This document shows positions 48,306-60,498 of a stretch of DNA of 64,000 nucleotides, one piece after another. The position numbers and the translations under genes are program-made. Within the stretch, counting starts at the first letter, position 1. The number at the start of each line of letters is the position of its first letter. The stretch comes from Cryptomeria japonica (lineage: Eukaryota > Streptophyta > Pinopsida > Cupressales > Cupressaceae). The notes below the pieces were generated by a model. The model was not told the DNA's origin. It saw only the letters and a program-made list of their open reading frames with translations, and did not search any database. The stretch lies in the NCBI RefSeq assembly GCF_030272615.1, contig NC_081413.1, positions 102,630,239-102,694,238 on the forward strand. The letters are read 5' to 3'.

Positions 48306-49383
48306 GTTATTGATGGAAAAACAACAAAAAAAATGCTTTCCCTACAAACAAGACTCCTTGAACAAGTTCTATCATCAAGAATTTTGGCGATCTCTCTCCC
48401 TCTTTGACATCAATGACAAAGGGCCACTTCGATTTTTTTTTGAGACTTCTTGTTGGAGCTCAAATTGCAGGTAACTCAACCCTAAGAGGATGCCAATCTT
48501 TGTGCTTGAATTAGGTAGTCAATTTTTGCCAACTTAACGGAATGAACCTTTAAGGTTGCTAAATCCCTACTTCTTCTGGTTTTGCTAGACCAAGGTGGGT
48601 ATACCTTTTCACTGAGTACTTATTCTCTAATGTACTTAAGCAGATTGATGTTAAAATTTATCCTAAGGTCAATCTCAAATTGGCATTAAAAATGTGATGT
48701 GACCTACTATCTCTACTCCTACTTCCTACTTCAAATTTTAAAAAAAATGAAAGCTTCTTAATTAAAAATCTGAAAAATTATGAGGTTACAAGAATGTGTT
48801 TTAGACTAGTGCCTTCTATGCCAATTGGGTGCAGAGTCTCATGGATTTCTTTTCTTATATTTTCCTTGTTAGACAACAAAACTACCATCCACTGTTAGTT
48901 TTTCCATACTTAGTGATTCAATTTTACCATGACAATTATCATATGGGCAATTTTAGTCTTTCCTAGAAAGAGGGTCATACTTCTTGTTCACACCATACAA
49001 CAATGTAGTAGTCCGAAAATGACAAAATAACCATAGTGGTTAAAAGAACTTAAACAATCTTCGATCTCTCAGTACCAAAATAACAAGTTCAAATTAAAAG
49101 CATCCACAATACTTCATAACACAATTTAGGATTCGAGAACAATCCAGTCTGTATATTAGTAGATTTTTTTTTAAAGTCTATCATCCACTATTTTTAAATG
49201 AAAGCAAATGATCTTCCTTTTATAAGGAGAGATCAAGTACATATGAAACTACATGTCTCTTGATAACAACATAGAAATTAGTTACATAATATAACTAATT
49301 CAAACAAGAACTTAACGATTCAAAAGAAATAGATTGACAACCCCTAGATGGTCTATGTATTCCTACTCCCTGTAGGTGGTGAT
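48306..49383 (-). other. TE2 3' untranslated region
   Basis: AT-rich, no coding text readable between the ORF2 tail and the polypurine tract. Confidence 0.5.
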
Positions 49384-52300
49384 ATTTGAGATGAAATGCT
49401 TCATAACATATTCCTTCCTGTAGAGCCTGTTTAGGATAATCTTCATGTTATCTTGAATGTGATCCTCATCATTGATTGCCTCTAATGCCCGTGGGTGCTC
49501 CAATGACAATAATTCCTTCCATTATTCTTGAGGCATTGGCATACCATCATTTTCAGTACTCAACAGAGAAGGGGGACTCTCATTATACTGCTTCATGTCA
49601 TCCTCCAGTTCCTCTTTGTATTCCATTTGTTTAAACCACAAATTTTTAACATTTTTTGGTAGCTTGGAAGATTTAGGATACTGCACCTTATCAACAATTT
49701 CTTTCACCCGTTCTATCAATCTAGAATGTTCTTGTAATGCCCTGAAAGTCCCTACATAAGTGTTCCAATACTAATTGGTATATTGCAACATTTCGCTGAA
49801 TCTATGGGTAACTAATCTTGCCATCATATCATATACAACCTTCTTCCCTTGTTCTTCCTTCTTCTTCAATTTTTTCTGTAGCTTCTCTGCCTGATATCTC
49901 CAATAATTAGTATCCTATAGTGCTTCAGTAATTTGTTGTTCTTGTTCATAGGAAAATTATTGTTTGTTAGGATTCAATTTTAATTCTTCTTCCAACTGAT
50001 GCACACGTTCCTCTGTCTTCTCATACTTAGCCTTATAGGCATCTCTTTCTTTTATCACATGTTTTATTTGGGCCTTGGTGAATTCAGCTACATTGACATT
50101 CAAATCAACAACTTCCAATGGGTATGTCTCTCCCATCTTTTGAACCATAAGATGGCCAAACACTGTGTCAGTCTCCACCAAAGTAGGCATTGTGTTCCTT
50201 GGGTGAAGAGCCCATTGTAATAGTGCCCTTTTGTCAGGATAAAAACCAGAGCTAGAATAGATCCTATCAATGTCTTATGGCAATATCCTTTTATGTATAT
50301 TATGATTTTTAATAAAACTATCAAACAAGATTGCTTAATTCATATCCCAGCTGAGTACAAGGAGTACACCGACTTCATGCAAGAGTTATCTTCCTCTGAC
50401 TAGAGTCATTGTGGCAATTTCATTGTCAATATCCTTTTCTAGTTTTTCAAGTAGCACACTCTCATTCTCAAGAGTCACATTACCAGCCTATTGCCTGATC
50501 AATTTTCCCCGATGTTTGTACAAAAATGCTTTGAATTCTAGTGAATGAATGAATTCATCATCAGAAATAAAATTTTCACCTGCTAATATCCTAGTGTCCT
50601 TTTCATTATCCTTATCATTAGGTTGAACCTCCCCTCTTCCTAGATCCTGATGCAAATTATTCTCCTGGTCATCTCTAGTATCATTGAGTATTATAGGGGT
50701 AGGTTGGGGGGACAAGTGAGCAAGAGGTATCATAATATGTATGCCTCTTCCTATAGGCCTCCTTGTATCTTTGCCTATGGATCTTGGAGGGACACCCTCA
50801 ATTAATTCTTTCAAATGAGAAATATTCATATTTGCACGGACAATGAGATCCTGAATATCTGAATATGCATTAGACATTGAAAAATTGTGGCTTTTTCTCC
50901 ATTCCTCATCCCTAATGACTTCGTCATAAGCTTCTAGATTTTTAGTGGCTTGTGCTTCTTCCAAATTTTGGATCATATCTTCTTCCTCAAGTGGCACATG
51001 TTCATATGGGTGAAGTTTCTGTGATTGTTTAGCAGAATTAATAAATCCCCCAGGATCAAAATTGACCCTAGGCATGTCTTGACTTAAACCATAGTAGGCC
51101 AATTTATCTTAAATATGGTCATATCATTTTATGGAAAAAATAGTATAACTCCCAAAACACAAATACCTAGGTATTAGGAATTGTTTCCCATATTTCTTTA
51201 AATGCAACCTATTTGATTTTGCCAATTGTCTCATGATCTCCAAAAGAAATTATATCTGGTACTATTTTTGGGAGCAGTAAAGGAGGACCTTTGAATCCAT
51301 ACACTCTTATCTTGGTGTAGTTTTTCAGGACATACTAGTCTCCCCAATTATGGATGTACCAATTGATACTCATCATTATCTTTTGGCCTAAGAAAATTTT
51401 GTATTTCTGGGCTTAAAGTGTAATTGCAAGAGTAACCAAGAAGCTGACATAGAGGATTGACAAAATGTTCTTCAAAGCAAAAATATTGGGACCTTTGACA
51501 TCTTTGATCCCATATTATTGTCCACATATGTACTGGATTTCTAATAGCTTCTCTATTATACTCATTCACTTTGAGTTTATCATTCCACGTACCAATCACT
51601 TGACCAACATACAACAACATATGCATTAACATAGAGTAGTGTCTAAAATGGATTTCACTGGGGTCATTATTGACCCTTTCCAAGCCATGGTTGATTTGGT
51701 CCACAATTAGGGTCACATAGTCAAAAGGTCGAGCATCATGTGTATGCACATCAACAGTCAGTACCATAGGTGCTACTTCCATCAGAACATTTGCCTCAAT
51801 TCCCATGATTTGGCAGACTGAATAATAATTGTATTTGAAATATTCCCGAAACAAATCAACATCATAAGGAGGTTTTTCACTCTTTTCAAACACTTTGAGA
51901 TTATCTTTGTCCTTGGGCCTATGCATAGGAAGTCTCCACCATTGGTCTATCTTCCCGAGTCTGGTAAACTCATTGGATAAGAGGGTTTGATCAATATGCT
52001 CATCAAGGGTTATGTCTAGGTCGAACACTCTCGACATGTAATCCCTAGTTACCGACCGGGGGGTAGTCTTGTAGCATCATTAATTGTTTTGTTTTTAGGA
52101 TTATAATTCTTTTCTAATAATGCCATCAAATCCACATTCACAAAGACATCGGGCACAACCAATTTCCATATGTTAAACTCCCATGGGTTTCATATCGGCT
52201 TCGACCTATTCCTTTTTATATAATGGTACATAAATAACTCATACCCTCTTATGGGTGTCCAGATATCGTTTAAGTCTTCATGCTTGTCTCCTAGCATTTT

Positions 52301-52481
52301 TGCTTGGGAATATCTTCTAGATTTTGGCCTAGAATTAGGGAAACGGTCCATTAAATGTTGGTTTAGATTCCTTCCTTCCTTTTTTTGGTTCTTAATTGGG
52401 TTTTGTTTCTTGAAGGCCTTCTGTTTCAATATGTTTTTCTTTTTGTTTTCTAGCCCTCGGTTTTTTAGAAGACTCTTCCAT
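49384..52481 (-). pseudogene. TE2 ORF2, large unknown protein replacing pol
   Basis: ATG at 52481 (minus), then a basic stretch KKPRARKQKEKH that could be a nuclear signal. Readable blocks: 52429-52190 (MLGDKHEDLNDIWTPIRGYE), 52037-51348 (229 codons; DLDITLDEHIDQTLL, LGKIDQWWRLPMHRPKD, FREYFKYNYYSVCQIMGIEA), 51102-50488 (204 codons; MAYYGLSQDMPRVNFDPGGF), then coiled-coil blocks 50190-49957 (KERDAYKAKYEKTEERVHQ) and 49719-49522. Together about 1,000 codons. Stops and frameshifts (e.g. near 52190, 52060, 52036) break it. I do not recognise the family; no pol motif is present. The plan, globular N-part and coiled-coil C-part, parallels TE1 ORF2, but the sequences are not obviously related. Confidence 0.65.
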
Positions 52482-54274
52482 TGTTCTTGGAAGAAACAAT
52501 CTAATTGAACAGAGTGGGCCTCTTATTCTTGGAATTTTTGAATGAAATTTTGGCTTCTTTGGTTAATCCTCACTTGGAAACACCTATTCTTTCTTTGTGT
52601 AATCTCCTCACAGTGATATGGAATTGGTACAACTTCTCAACATAAATTTACAATTTGTGTCATTTAAGAAATAGTTGCAAAATGATCATTAATGTATCAG
52701 TTCAAAAATTCATGTGATATATTGAATTGACACAACATTAATGTCGGAGTACCCCAAAATTTCTTCATCGTTACTCAGATTTCAGCATAAGATGCTTCTT
52801 AAATGAAACTATTTTGATCTCTTCCCTTGTGTGTAACTACAATGACAACAACTCTTCATCGGTATAGCCATTCATCCCTTCCTCTGAATACTCTAATTTC
52901 AATATAGGATAGGCTTTCAGTATAATATTTATGCTTTTGATTGGTTTGTGAAATTATACCAAAAAATGGATGTTTCAGAAAAGACCATCATCAAGCTTTG
53001 TCGATAAATTATCCCATCTCTTATTATAACTATGGGCCCCACTTGGTTTTCAGAGTAACACATCATTTCAATGAAATGATTTCAAGCTTTGCAAACTTTC
53101 TTTACTACACCGAAAATTGATGACTTCGATGTTATGAATGAGGAGTTTCTTCGATGTTACTATACTTTGGTGTAGCTTAGAAGATTTTACCCTGATAAGT
53201 TGCCTTTTCGTTGTAACTTGCGCTTTCGGTAAGACCCTTTGGTACTTGGTATAATTGTCCTGTTAGGCTGATACTCGATCTTTTGTCGAAACCTAGAGTG
53301 AATCACACCGAAAAAGGGTTATCTGTCTGCTTGCCTTTTCAAAGTAGTATCTTCTGGTCTTGTAGGTCTGCGCTATTACACCGATTTGAATATTTTTGGG
53401 AAACCTAGGGAGGGTCATACCAACAATATGTTTTCGATGTAACTCCTATTTTCAGCTAAGCACTATTTTCATTCTTTCGCTCTTATGGTCTATGTTGATA
53501 TGACTTATCTTTGTGATTGATAAGAAGTCGTGTTGAAATATTGCAGACAAGCAAATGTCAATTTTTAGATCTTCTAATATCATCATTCATTCGATACCTA
53601 TCTATTTCTTTTAAATCTATATGTTGGGCTCTACCCTCATTGGAGCAACATTTTCCCCACATATAGAATTCTTAATGTGATCATAGAATTCGATCCGCCA
53701 TTGCTTATTTTGAGACATCTCTTGGTTTGACCCAGTCGAAGTATTATCGGTGATTCTGAATTCTTTTCTATTCATGCCTTTTGTTAATGAGCTTGTAACA
53801 ATAATGACCCCACCTAATGATTAAATAAATCATTCTTCTTAAACTGGTATCCATAAATTGGTAGGGTTGAATATTAGCAGGGTAAAAAGTCTTTTCCTGG
53901 GTTAATGAGAATCTTGGTGATAAGGTGTGTATAGGGTTGATAAAATGACTTCTTGGGATCCTTAAGGAAGACTAAATTTTGCCAAAAATTAGGGTTCCAA
54001 CACTTCCTTTTCCCCTGTTTGAGATACTCCATGCACTAAACCAAATTTATCTTCACTACAAGACAACCAAGTCATCACGCAGAGGGGAGATAACACTCCC
54101 CCTTAACCTATAATTCCTCTAGAACATCATATAAGAGATGTCTCTCTTTCTCTCTCTCATCATTTGCATAAAAAACTCAAAAATATTGCCACATTCTTCC
54201 TTTTTATACCAAGGCCATTTTTTATCTCTCTTTCCCAATAGGAACTCTATTTCCTTGGTCACAATAAAGTCATA
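52482..54274 (-). other. TE2 gag-ORF2 spacer
   Basis: About 1.8 kb without a readable protein. On the minus strand 'tcggtgta' / 'acatcgaag' type motifs recur across 53080-53460, a loose internal repetition. Like TE1, TE2 has a long non-coding gap before ORF2, but no convincing TATA box is seen. Confidence 0.4.
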
Positions 54275-54765
54275 ATATTATGTGCTACAACAATCCATAA
54301 TGGATTTGCTAGAACTTCCTTCTATGGTTTCACATTCTTCCATACTAGGTGCAATGATTAACTTTTTATATCTGTATCTGGTACATATTTCAGATTGATC
54401 ATGAAATTTAGTGTGAGGAATTATTGACTTTTCTTGATACTCTTCTTCTTTCTTTCTTTTCAACACCTTAAATTTATTCTTCTAATTAGTAGAGGTGCTT
54501 TCCTTTTTATCTAGTTTAGATGCTTTCACAAAATTGGTTATTTAATGTCTTGTAATGTGTCCAAAGTTGTTGCACTTATACCATTCAACATTGAAATCAT
54601 CCAAAGGAGTAAATTCATTTCTTCTCACCCTAAACAAGGATAAACCCTTCATCTTTTTCTTTGTTGTCATTATTAGTCACCTTGAGTGGATCAACTCTTG
54701 AACTTCCGGAACCATGCTTATTTAAATCTTCTACACTTTAATTCATTGTGATCTCAATAAACATA
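54275..54765 (-). pseudogene. gag: TE2 gag, C-terminal block
   Basis: Reads RRNEFTPLDDFNVEWYKCNN then FGHITRH and a stop: a second CCHC knuckle with Trp replacing the first Cys and the last Cys lost. A Lys/Glu-rich tail follows. It is separated from the rest of gag by the solo LTR at 54766-55853. Confidence 0.7.
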
Positions 54766-55853
54766 TGTTGGCAATATGGAGGAATTGATTATGTGTTGCA
54801 TTGATGTTTTGTCATTGATGTCAACACTAGTTGTTATGGTTGGTTACTGATAGATAGGTTTTGGTTACTGGTAGAAGATCATGTGTTACCGGTAAGGGTT
54901 TAAGGTTTAACTGGCAGAGCTTTTACTAAGAATCTTTGACAAAATGCATAAGTGGTGTTGGTGCGACTTCTAGATGAAATTCAGGATGTAGAAGGTGATC
55001 CTTGATCGTGGCTCAACTGATTGGAGACATCGCTTTGGCGTGGTGGACTTAGATTAGGTCCGATACCTATCTAGGTTATGGACTGGTATCATGTTAACAT
55101 GTTATCTACATGTTACCGGGATGATTTGTAGATTGATTATTGTTGTTTTGGTCTAAAGCTGACATGGCATATCATTGTAATATGGATGTATGTAATGATC
55201 TTATTGTAATATCTTTTAGGTGGCCAACCTAATTGGTTTAGGCCTTAGGGTTTATATAAATTGATGTAAGATCTCATTATAGGTTGTGTGTCGTGGACGT
55301 GGAATGATATATCATATGCGAAGGATATTTGGTCGATCATAGGTGATTGAATTGGGTTTAAGTAAGAGGTCAAAGGCCTCCGGTATTGAGCTTAACTGGG
55401 ACTATAATCAAGCATGGTAGATGCTATCTCTAGCAGTTCATTCTTCTGGATTGTTGTCCAATTATCTTGAGGTGGTTATAACCTCTCTGTAGTCAGTGAG
55501 ACTCTTTTGTAATGAGTAGTACGCTCTAGGCATTGTGCCTTCTTGTATGTGTAGGCCCCTTATTGTATCACATAATTTATGCAGAAGTATCATCCGACTG
55601 TGGGTAGGCTTCCCACTGTGGTTTTTCCCTTTACCAGTTTTCCATGTACAAATCATGATGTTATGTGGTATGGTTGCATTGTGTTAATTCTCTGTTTCAT
55701 TCTTAAGTTTTATTGCTTACCGGTATCTATTTCTTCTATTCCAGTATTCAATGTTCATGTGCTCCGGTTAAAGGTTATAAAGTGGTTTGATTAATATAAC
55801 CTGTTAACAACTGATTCACCCCCCCTCTTAGTTGTTCACAGGTTATCCTAACA
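54766..55853 (+). repeat. Solo copia LTR inside TE2 gag
   Basis: 1,088 bp, starts tgttggcaatatgg, ends ttatcctaaca (TG..CA). Flanks ACATA and CCATA differ by one base. It has the gattcaccccccctcttag block at 55813-55831. It inserted in opposite orientation to TE2. Confidence 0.88.
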
Positions 55854-57236
55854 CCATATTGAAATGATTTTCATTGAATCCAATACCATTCTTGATATGC
55901 AGTGCTGTTTGACTACAAATAATCTTATCTATAATCTCATTACTCTTTCTAAACTTTAATTTTTTTCTCAAATGATTGTTTGTTCTCTCTAAATCTATTC
56001 TCATAGATACTACTTTTGCTTCAATATTTTCAAAGTCCTGGTCTCTTGTTTGTAATTTGTCTGTCAAGACATCTTGTATCATTCTTCCTTCTTCATTTTG
56101 GATTTTTAGATCAACAATCATCTTCTTTGATTTATTTAGACTATGTGATAAATCATCTTTATCTTTTACAACTTCTTTAATTCTCTTCTTAAGGTTCTTG
56201 ATTACATTCTGAGCATAAATAAGTTCTTCATCAAGATCTATGTCAGTATCTTCTATTCCAATTCAAAATTATATTTTCTACATCACCGTTTGGGGTTTCC
56301 AAAGCCATGAATATCTAGCCTTCTAATTTTATCTCCTGGAGTTATCCTCATTGCACTCTTCAAATGAGTAACCTTCTTCTTCAACATATAAAATATTCTT
56401 CATCTTGTTTCTAGTCTTCTATTTGCACTTTGATGCAATGACCAATTTTACCACAATTAAAGCATTTGAATGGTAACTTACCTTTATACTTGTTAGAGCC
56501 CCTTTTTAATTTCCTTACAAATTTTTCTTCCAGATCTATATATTAATTGAAATTTGACATGTCTTTATTCATAGATTCCTTAAATGCTGCCTCTTTTCTA
56601 AATTTTTTTTCATTCACAATTCTCATTTTAGATGTTGTTAATGTCCCATGTAACTCATATATTGTCAGCCTATTTAGATCTTTGGATTCTTCTATTACAA
56701 AAACTTTTGAATCAATCTTATAAGGAGAAGAGATATGAGTACCTTTTTTACAATTATTGAATCTTTCACATCTTCACCAAGTCCTCTAATAGAGTTGACA
56801 ACTTCCTTAACCTAGAGAAGAAAAGTACCAATGTTCTCTTCTTATTTCATTTTCAATTTCTCTTAAATTGAGCACAATAGGTATAAATATTTGCCTCCTT
56901 GAATTTATCATCACCTTCATAAATATTATGTAGTTTGTCCCATACTTCCTTTGTCGTCCTGTAGTGCATGACTTTCATAAAATTGAAGTTAGTTAAATCA
57001 CATATAATAACATTCCTTTCCTTTGCATTAGTTTCACATGCTCTTCTCCCAACTTGATCTCTTGGGGGAATGTGAAGAAATTCATATCCATCCACAATTG
57101 ATTGTTAAACATCAAATCAAAGAGCCATTAAATAAGATTCAATCCTTGCACTTTAGAATGCATAGTTATAACCATCAAAGAGTGGAGCCCAATTTGAAGA
57201 TAGAAATCCTTGAGCAAATGAGTGTTCCATCTTAGA
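55854..57236 (-). pseudogene. gag: TE2 gag, capsid and first zinc knuckle
   Basis: Minus-strand start about 57236: WAPLFDGYNYAF, the DUF4219-type N-terminus; SIVDGYEFLH; then RNVIICDLTNFNFMKVMHYR and EVWDKLHNIYEGDDKFKEAN, the UBN2 capsid domain. CFNCGKIGHCIK near 56466-56424 is a knuckle that has lost its last Cys. A coiled coil and IIDKIICSQTALHIKNGIGF (typical gag C-terminal block) end near 55870. Several stops replace expected Trp codons. This gag retains the capsid that TE1 lacks. Confidence 0.82.
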
Positions 57237-57273
57237 TCTACCTCAATATGTCAAAATTCTTCCAAGGAACCTT

Positions 57274-57285
57274 GCTCTGATACCA
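57274..57285 (-). promoter_or_regulatory. TE2 primer-binding site
   Basis: The minus strand reads tggtatcagagc exactly, two bases from the LTR at 57288. It is the priming site for TE2 reverse transcription. Confidence 0.93.
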
Positions 57286-57287
57286 AT

Positions 57288-58855
57288 TGAAGGACACAAT
57301 ATATTGAGAGGGGGGTTGAATTAGTATACACCAATTTTAACTGGATTGAACATTAATCATCATTAGTATCTTATTCAAACAACACATACACATTTATCAT
57401 TAGGATTATCTACTTGTATCTTATAAATTAAAGAACATAAATACACATTTACACATATGAACACTAAATACATGTAGAAGCCCAAGATGGAAAAAACCAT
57501 GGTGGAAATAACTACTTGGATCTACTATCCAAATATAGCTTCACAAGATAATAAGTCACTCACAATATGAATCAGGCACCAATCCCCAATTGTGTTTGCA
57601 GACACTAACCCACAAGAGACACCAATTCCCTAATATAATATCTAAGAACCAACTCAACATCTTACAAGAAGACAAAGAATATGAATTATAGACCTTCAAT
57701 ACATGAATACTCAGCTTCCACCTAATCTAATCAACTTCATAAAAATCTCACATAGTGCATATGATCTTCTAATGAAACAACACAATGATTGGGATTCTAC
57801 TCACATTGCATCACCTATATACTCATACAACAAATTCTCCTTATTGATCTTACAATTGACAACACCTTATAACTAAACCTAGATCAATTATATATATGAA
57901 TTAAAATGATAATTACATTCATATGCAACTCGCATGGGTAGCGGAGTTGGCTTGGGCTGTGGGTTTTCTCCCCATTGGTCTCAGGTTCGACATTGAGGCC
58001 CAGACTCACCCGATGCACCTGGCTTGAGGGCGGCTTGATACATCCCTAGTGGACTAGTCTTGCCTCATCTCGCCCCTCCCTGACCCCAACTTGGCAATAA
58101 GTAAGTCCAAGGTAAGGTGGGTTGTGCGTTGGGCTGGGTTGCAGGGATACCATTAGAGTAAGAAAAAAAAAAAAAAAAAAAGATAATTACATTCATGTGT
58201 TGGCCTAATATAAATAATATTGCATCTACAAGTTGGCCACACATATAACACTTAACCAAACATGTAATAAGCAAGGCCTAATAGCCCACACACTACTCTA
58301 GAAGAAAAACATGCTATGTGGTTCCTATTGTAGCCTTATTTGGTCCCAATAGTCATCCACATACTACCTCTGTTCAACATACATTACAAACCTTTTTCAG
58401 ATCAAATCGGAACTGCAACCTAGTTGATTAACTAGAATAATGACCACTCGGTCACTTCAAAGTTTCCAACTATAAAAGATAAACTCTAAAAAACTCTAGC
58501 ATATGATACACCATGTGTTGACATACTCTCCTTTCAAAATCTAGGTCATAAATCTTAAGATGGACAAAATGCAGAATATAATAAACTACCAACATAAACA
58601 CACCGCCTAAGAAACATACCTTAGAACATTCTAGAAGCCCTTTTCAAATCACCTCAAACACTAGTGGTAGATACACGATACAACAAACATTCTACAATAG
58701 ATACAATCAACATGGAATATCATAGTTTTTATGGATCCTTTCGGAATTCAAATGCATAGTTACAGACAAGAAATAATTATACTCTTTTAGATACCTTAAC
58801 ATTAATGATAGAACTGACCAAAACCTTTGACATTAATGACAACCTTTTACCAACA
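57288..58855 (-). repeat. TE2 5' LTR, carrying a SINE
   Basis: Plus ends tgaaggacacaatat and cttttaccaaca (TG..CA). 1,568 bp including a 259-bp SINE and its 15-bp duplication, so about 1.29 kb originally. The conserved block appears in plus as tgagagggggggttgaatt at 57312. Confidence 0.88.
57923..58181 (+). mobile_element. tRNA-derived SINE with poly(A) tail
   Basis: Flanked by gataattacattcat at 57908-57922 and 58182-58196 (15-bp target duplication). The head resembles a tRNA: an A-box-like tgggtagcggagttggc near 57936 and a B-box ggttcgacatt at 57984-57994. The body is GC-richer than its surroundings and ends in about 19 A. The LTR copy at 5528-6446 has the empty site. It has no coding capacity and would be moved by a LINE. 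Confidence 0.93.
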
Positions 58856-59546
58856 ATGACCATGATATTATAAACATTGATCAAAGTGATATCTTTTGAA
58901 TTGGGATTCAATATCCTTGACTTTTTGGATTAATATAATGTTATCTTTAATAACAAATTTTCCCATTTAGTTTACCTTTAATGCTTCCATATCAAATTTA
59001 TGTAAATCTAGATCAGCTAAATTTAAACTAATTTAATAGAATTCATATGCCATATAAACTAATGACATATTGTTCTTTAAAAAGCTTGCAAGACATGTCA
59101 CTATTCATAATAGGTTACAAATATTACATCTTAAAACTTAGCTAACAATTTTACAAAAAAAAGGTCAAGAAAGTTGTTCTATTTTAATTTCATAATAAAT
59201 TAAAAGAAAACTAGGCCCACCTCATCCTTATTATTAATGTCTATAGATGCTCTTATTAGTTTTCCACAAGTAATACTAATGCACTCATCAAGTTTTTTAA
59301 ATGTCAGAGCATAAACCAATGAGAGTCGGAAATTAAAATAAGTTGACCAATTTTCCTAAAGTTTGTACTTTTCAATTGGATAATAGTACTCTATAGTCTT
59401 ATTAGCATGATGTAAGCTTTTGACTATTAATTGGATTTTTTTTTTGGCATTTTTAAACAATACTATTTTACAATAGTGTCACTATTACATAATAGTAACT
59501 AGTTTTGTCCTATTTCTTTTGACTATGCAATAGTTGACAAGTGCGA
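58856..59546. other. AT-rich DNA right of TE2
   Basis: No coding, LTR or RNA signature seen. LINE-A text does not resume here. Confidence 0.5.
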
Positions 59547-59550
59547 TTTA

Positions 59551-59570
59551 TAATAATAATAATAATAATT
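59551..59570. repeat. (AAT)n microsatellite
   Basis: Six to seven AAT/TAA units. Confidence 0.85.
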
Positions 59571-59732
59571 TAAAAAATGCATTTTATAAATGTCAAAGAT
59601 ATAAAAAAACTAAACATGTTCTTTAAATAACCCATTAATATAATGATGAGATGTCAATAATGTTTTATATTTAATATTATGTAATAAATAAAATAATTAT
59701 ATAAATATATAATAATTAAAACTTATCGTACA

Positions 59733-59856
59733 AGGGGTTCAGCTTAACTGGTTAAAACACTAGGTTCTCATTGTGGAGACCCAAATTCAATTCCCTTAAG
59801 GAAAGCTACATTTCATCAACGTATGGCTTGAAATGCAGGAACAACTCTCTTTTTTA
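59733..59856 (+). mobile_element. Second tRNA-derived SINE, decayed
   Basis: tRNA-like head with A-box-like cagcttaactgg (59740-59751) and B-box-like aaattcaattcc (59783-59794), about 33 bp apart, as in a tRNA promoter. It ends at a T-run, ctcttttttaag. No clear target duplication. A functional tRNA gene is unlikely because the stems do not pair well. Confidence 0.55.
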
Positions 59857-59932
59857 AGACTGTAAATGAAACTATAAAAATTACAAACAATACAAATTTT
59901 CAAACTTCCCTAACTAATCCCCATAAAATTTG

Positions 59933-59950
59933 ATATATATATATATATAG
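59933..59950. repeat. Short (TA)n tract
   Basis: About nine TA units. Confidence 0.85.
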
Positions 59951-60495
59951 TCGAACTACATTTCAAAAAAGTATGTATATGTATGGTCGTCCCCTAACGA
60001 CAGCTACATTTGGCAGGCCTATATGTACTAAACTATATAAAACTCACTGTTTGAGTGTACAAGAAATAAATTTTGGTCTGAATGACATCGATTTAGAAAT
60101 CTGTTTCTCATTTTGTACCGAATTACATCAACTATGCTTTCATTTCCAAGATTTTTGTGGCCTAAATTGAGTGATAGCGATTGTTAGATAGCTTGAAACT
60201 TCCTCTGATTTGGAGTGCTGTCCACCCATTGAAAGCTACAGCAGAGCTTTGTCAATGCAAGCTTAGCTAGACGACACCACAATATCCCATCAAATGTATT
60301 ATTAAAGTCAAGAATAGCTTGAATTTACTGATTCTTAACATTGACAGGATTCTGCCGTCTTAGATGTAACTTTCATGACTACAATTTCAATGGCTTTTTC
60401 TTTTTGATATTTTTTTTAACTTCTTCTTGGCACTTGATTCAATCCTGGAATGAGAATAATATCCCCATAACTTTTATACTAGAGTTAATTTCTTT
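59951..60495. other. Unannotated DNA before LINE-B
   Basis: No domain recognised. It might hold LINE-B leader sequence. Confidence 0.4.
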
Positions 60496-60498
60496 TGA

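Noticed and set aside
57923-58000. A functional tRNA gene
   Set aside because: The head has box-like promoters but it continues into a poly(A)-tailed body with a target duplication: a SINE.
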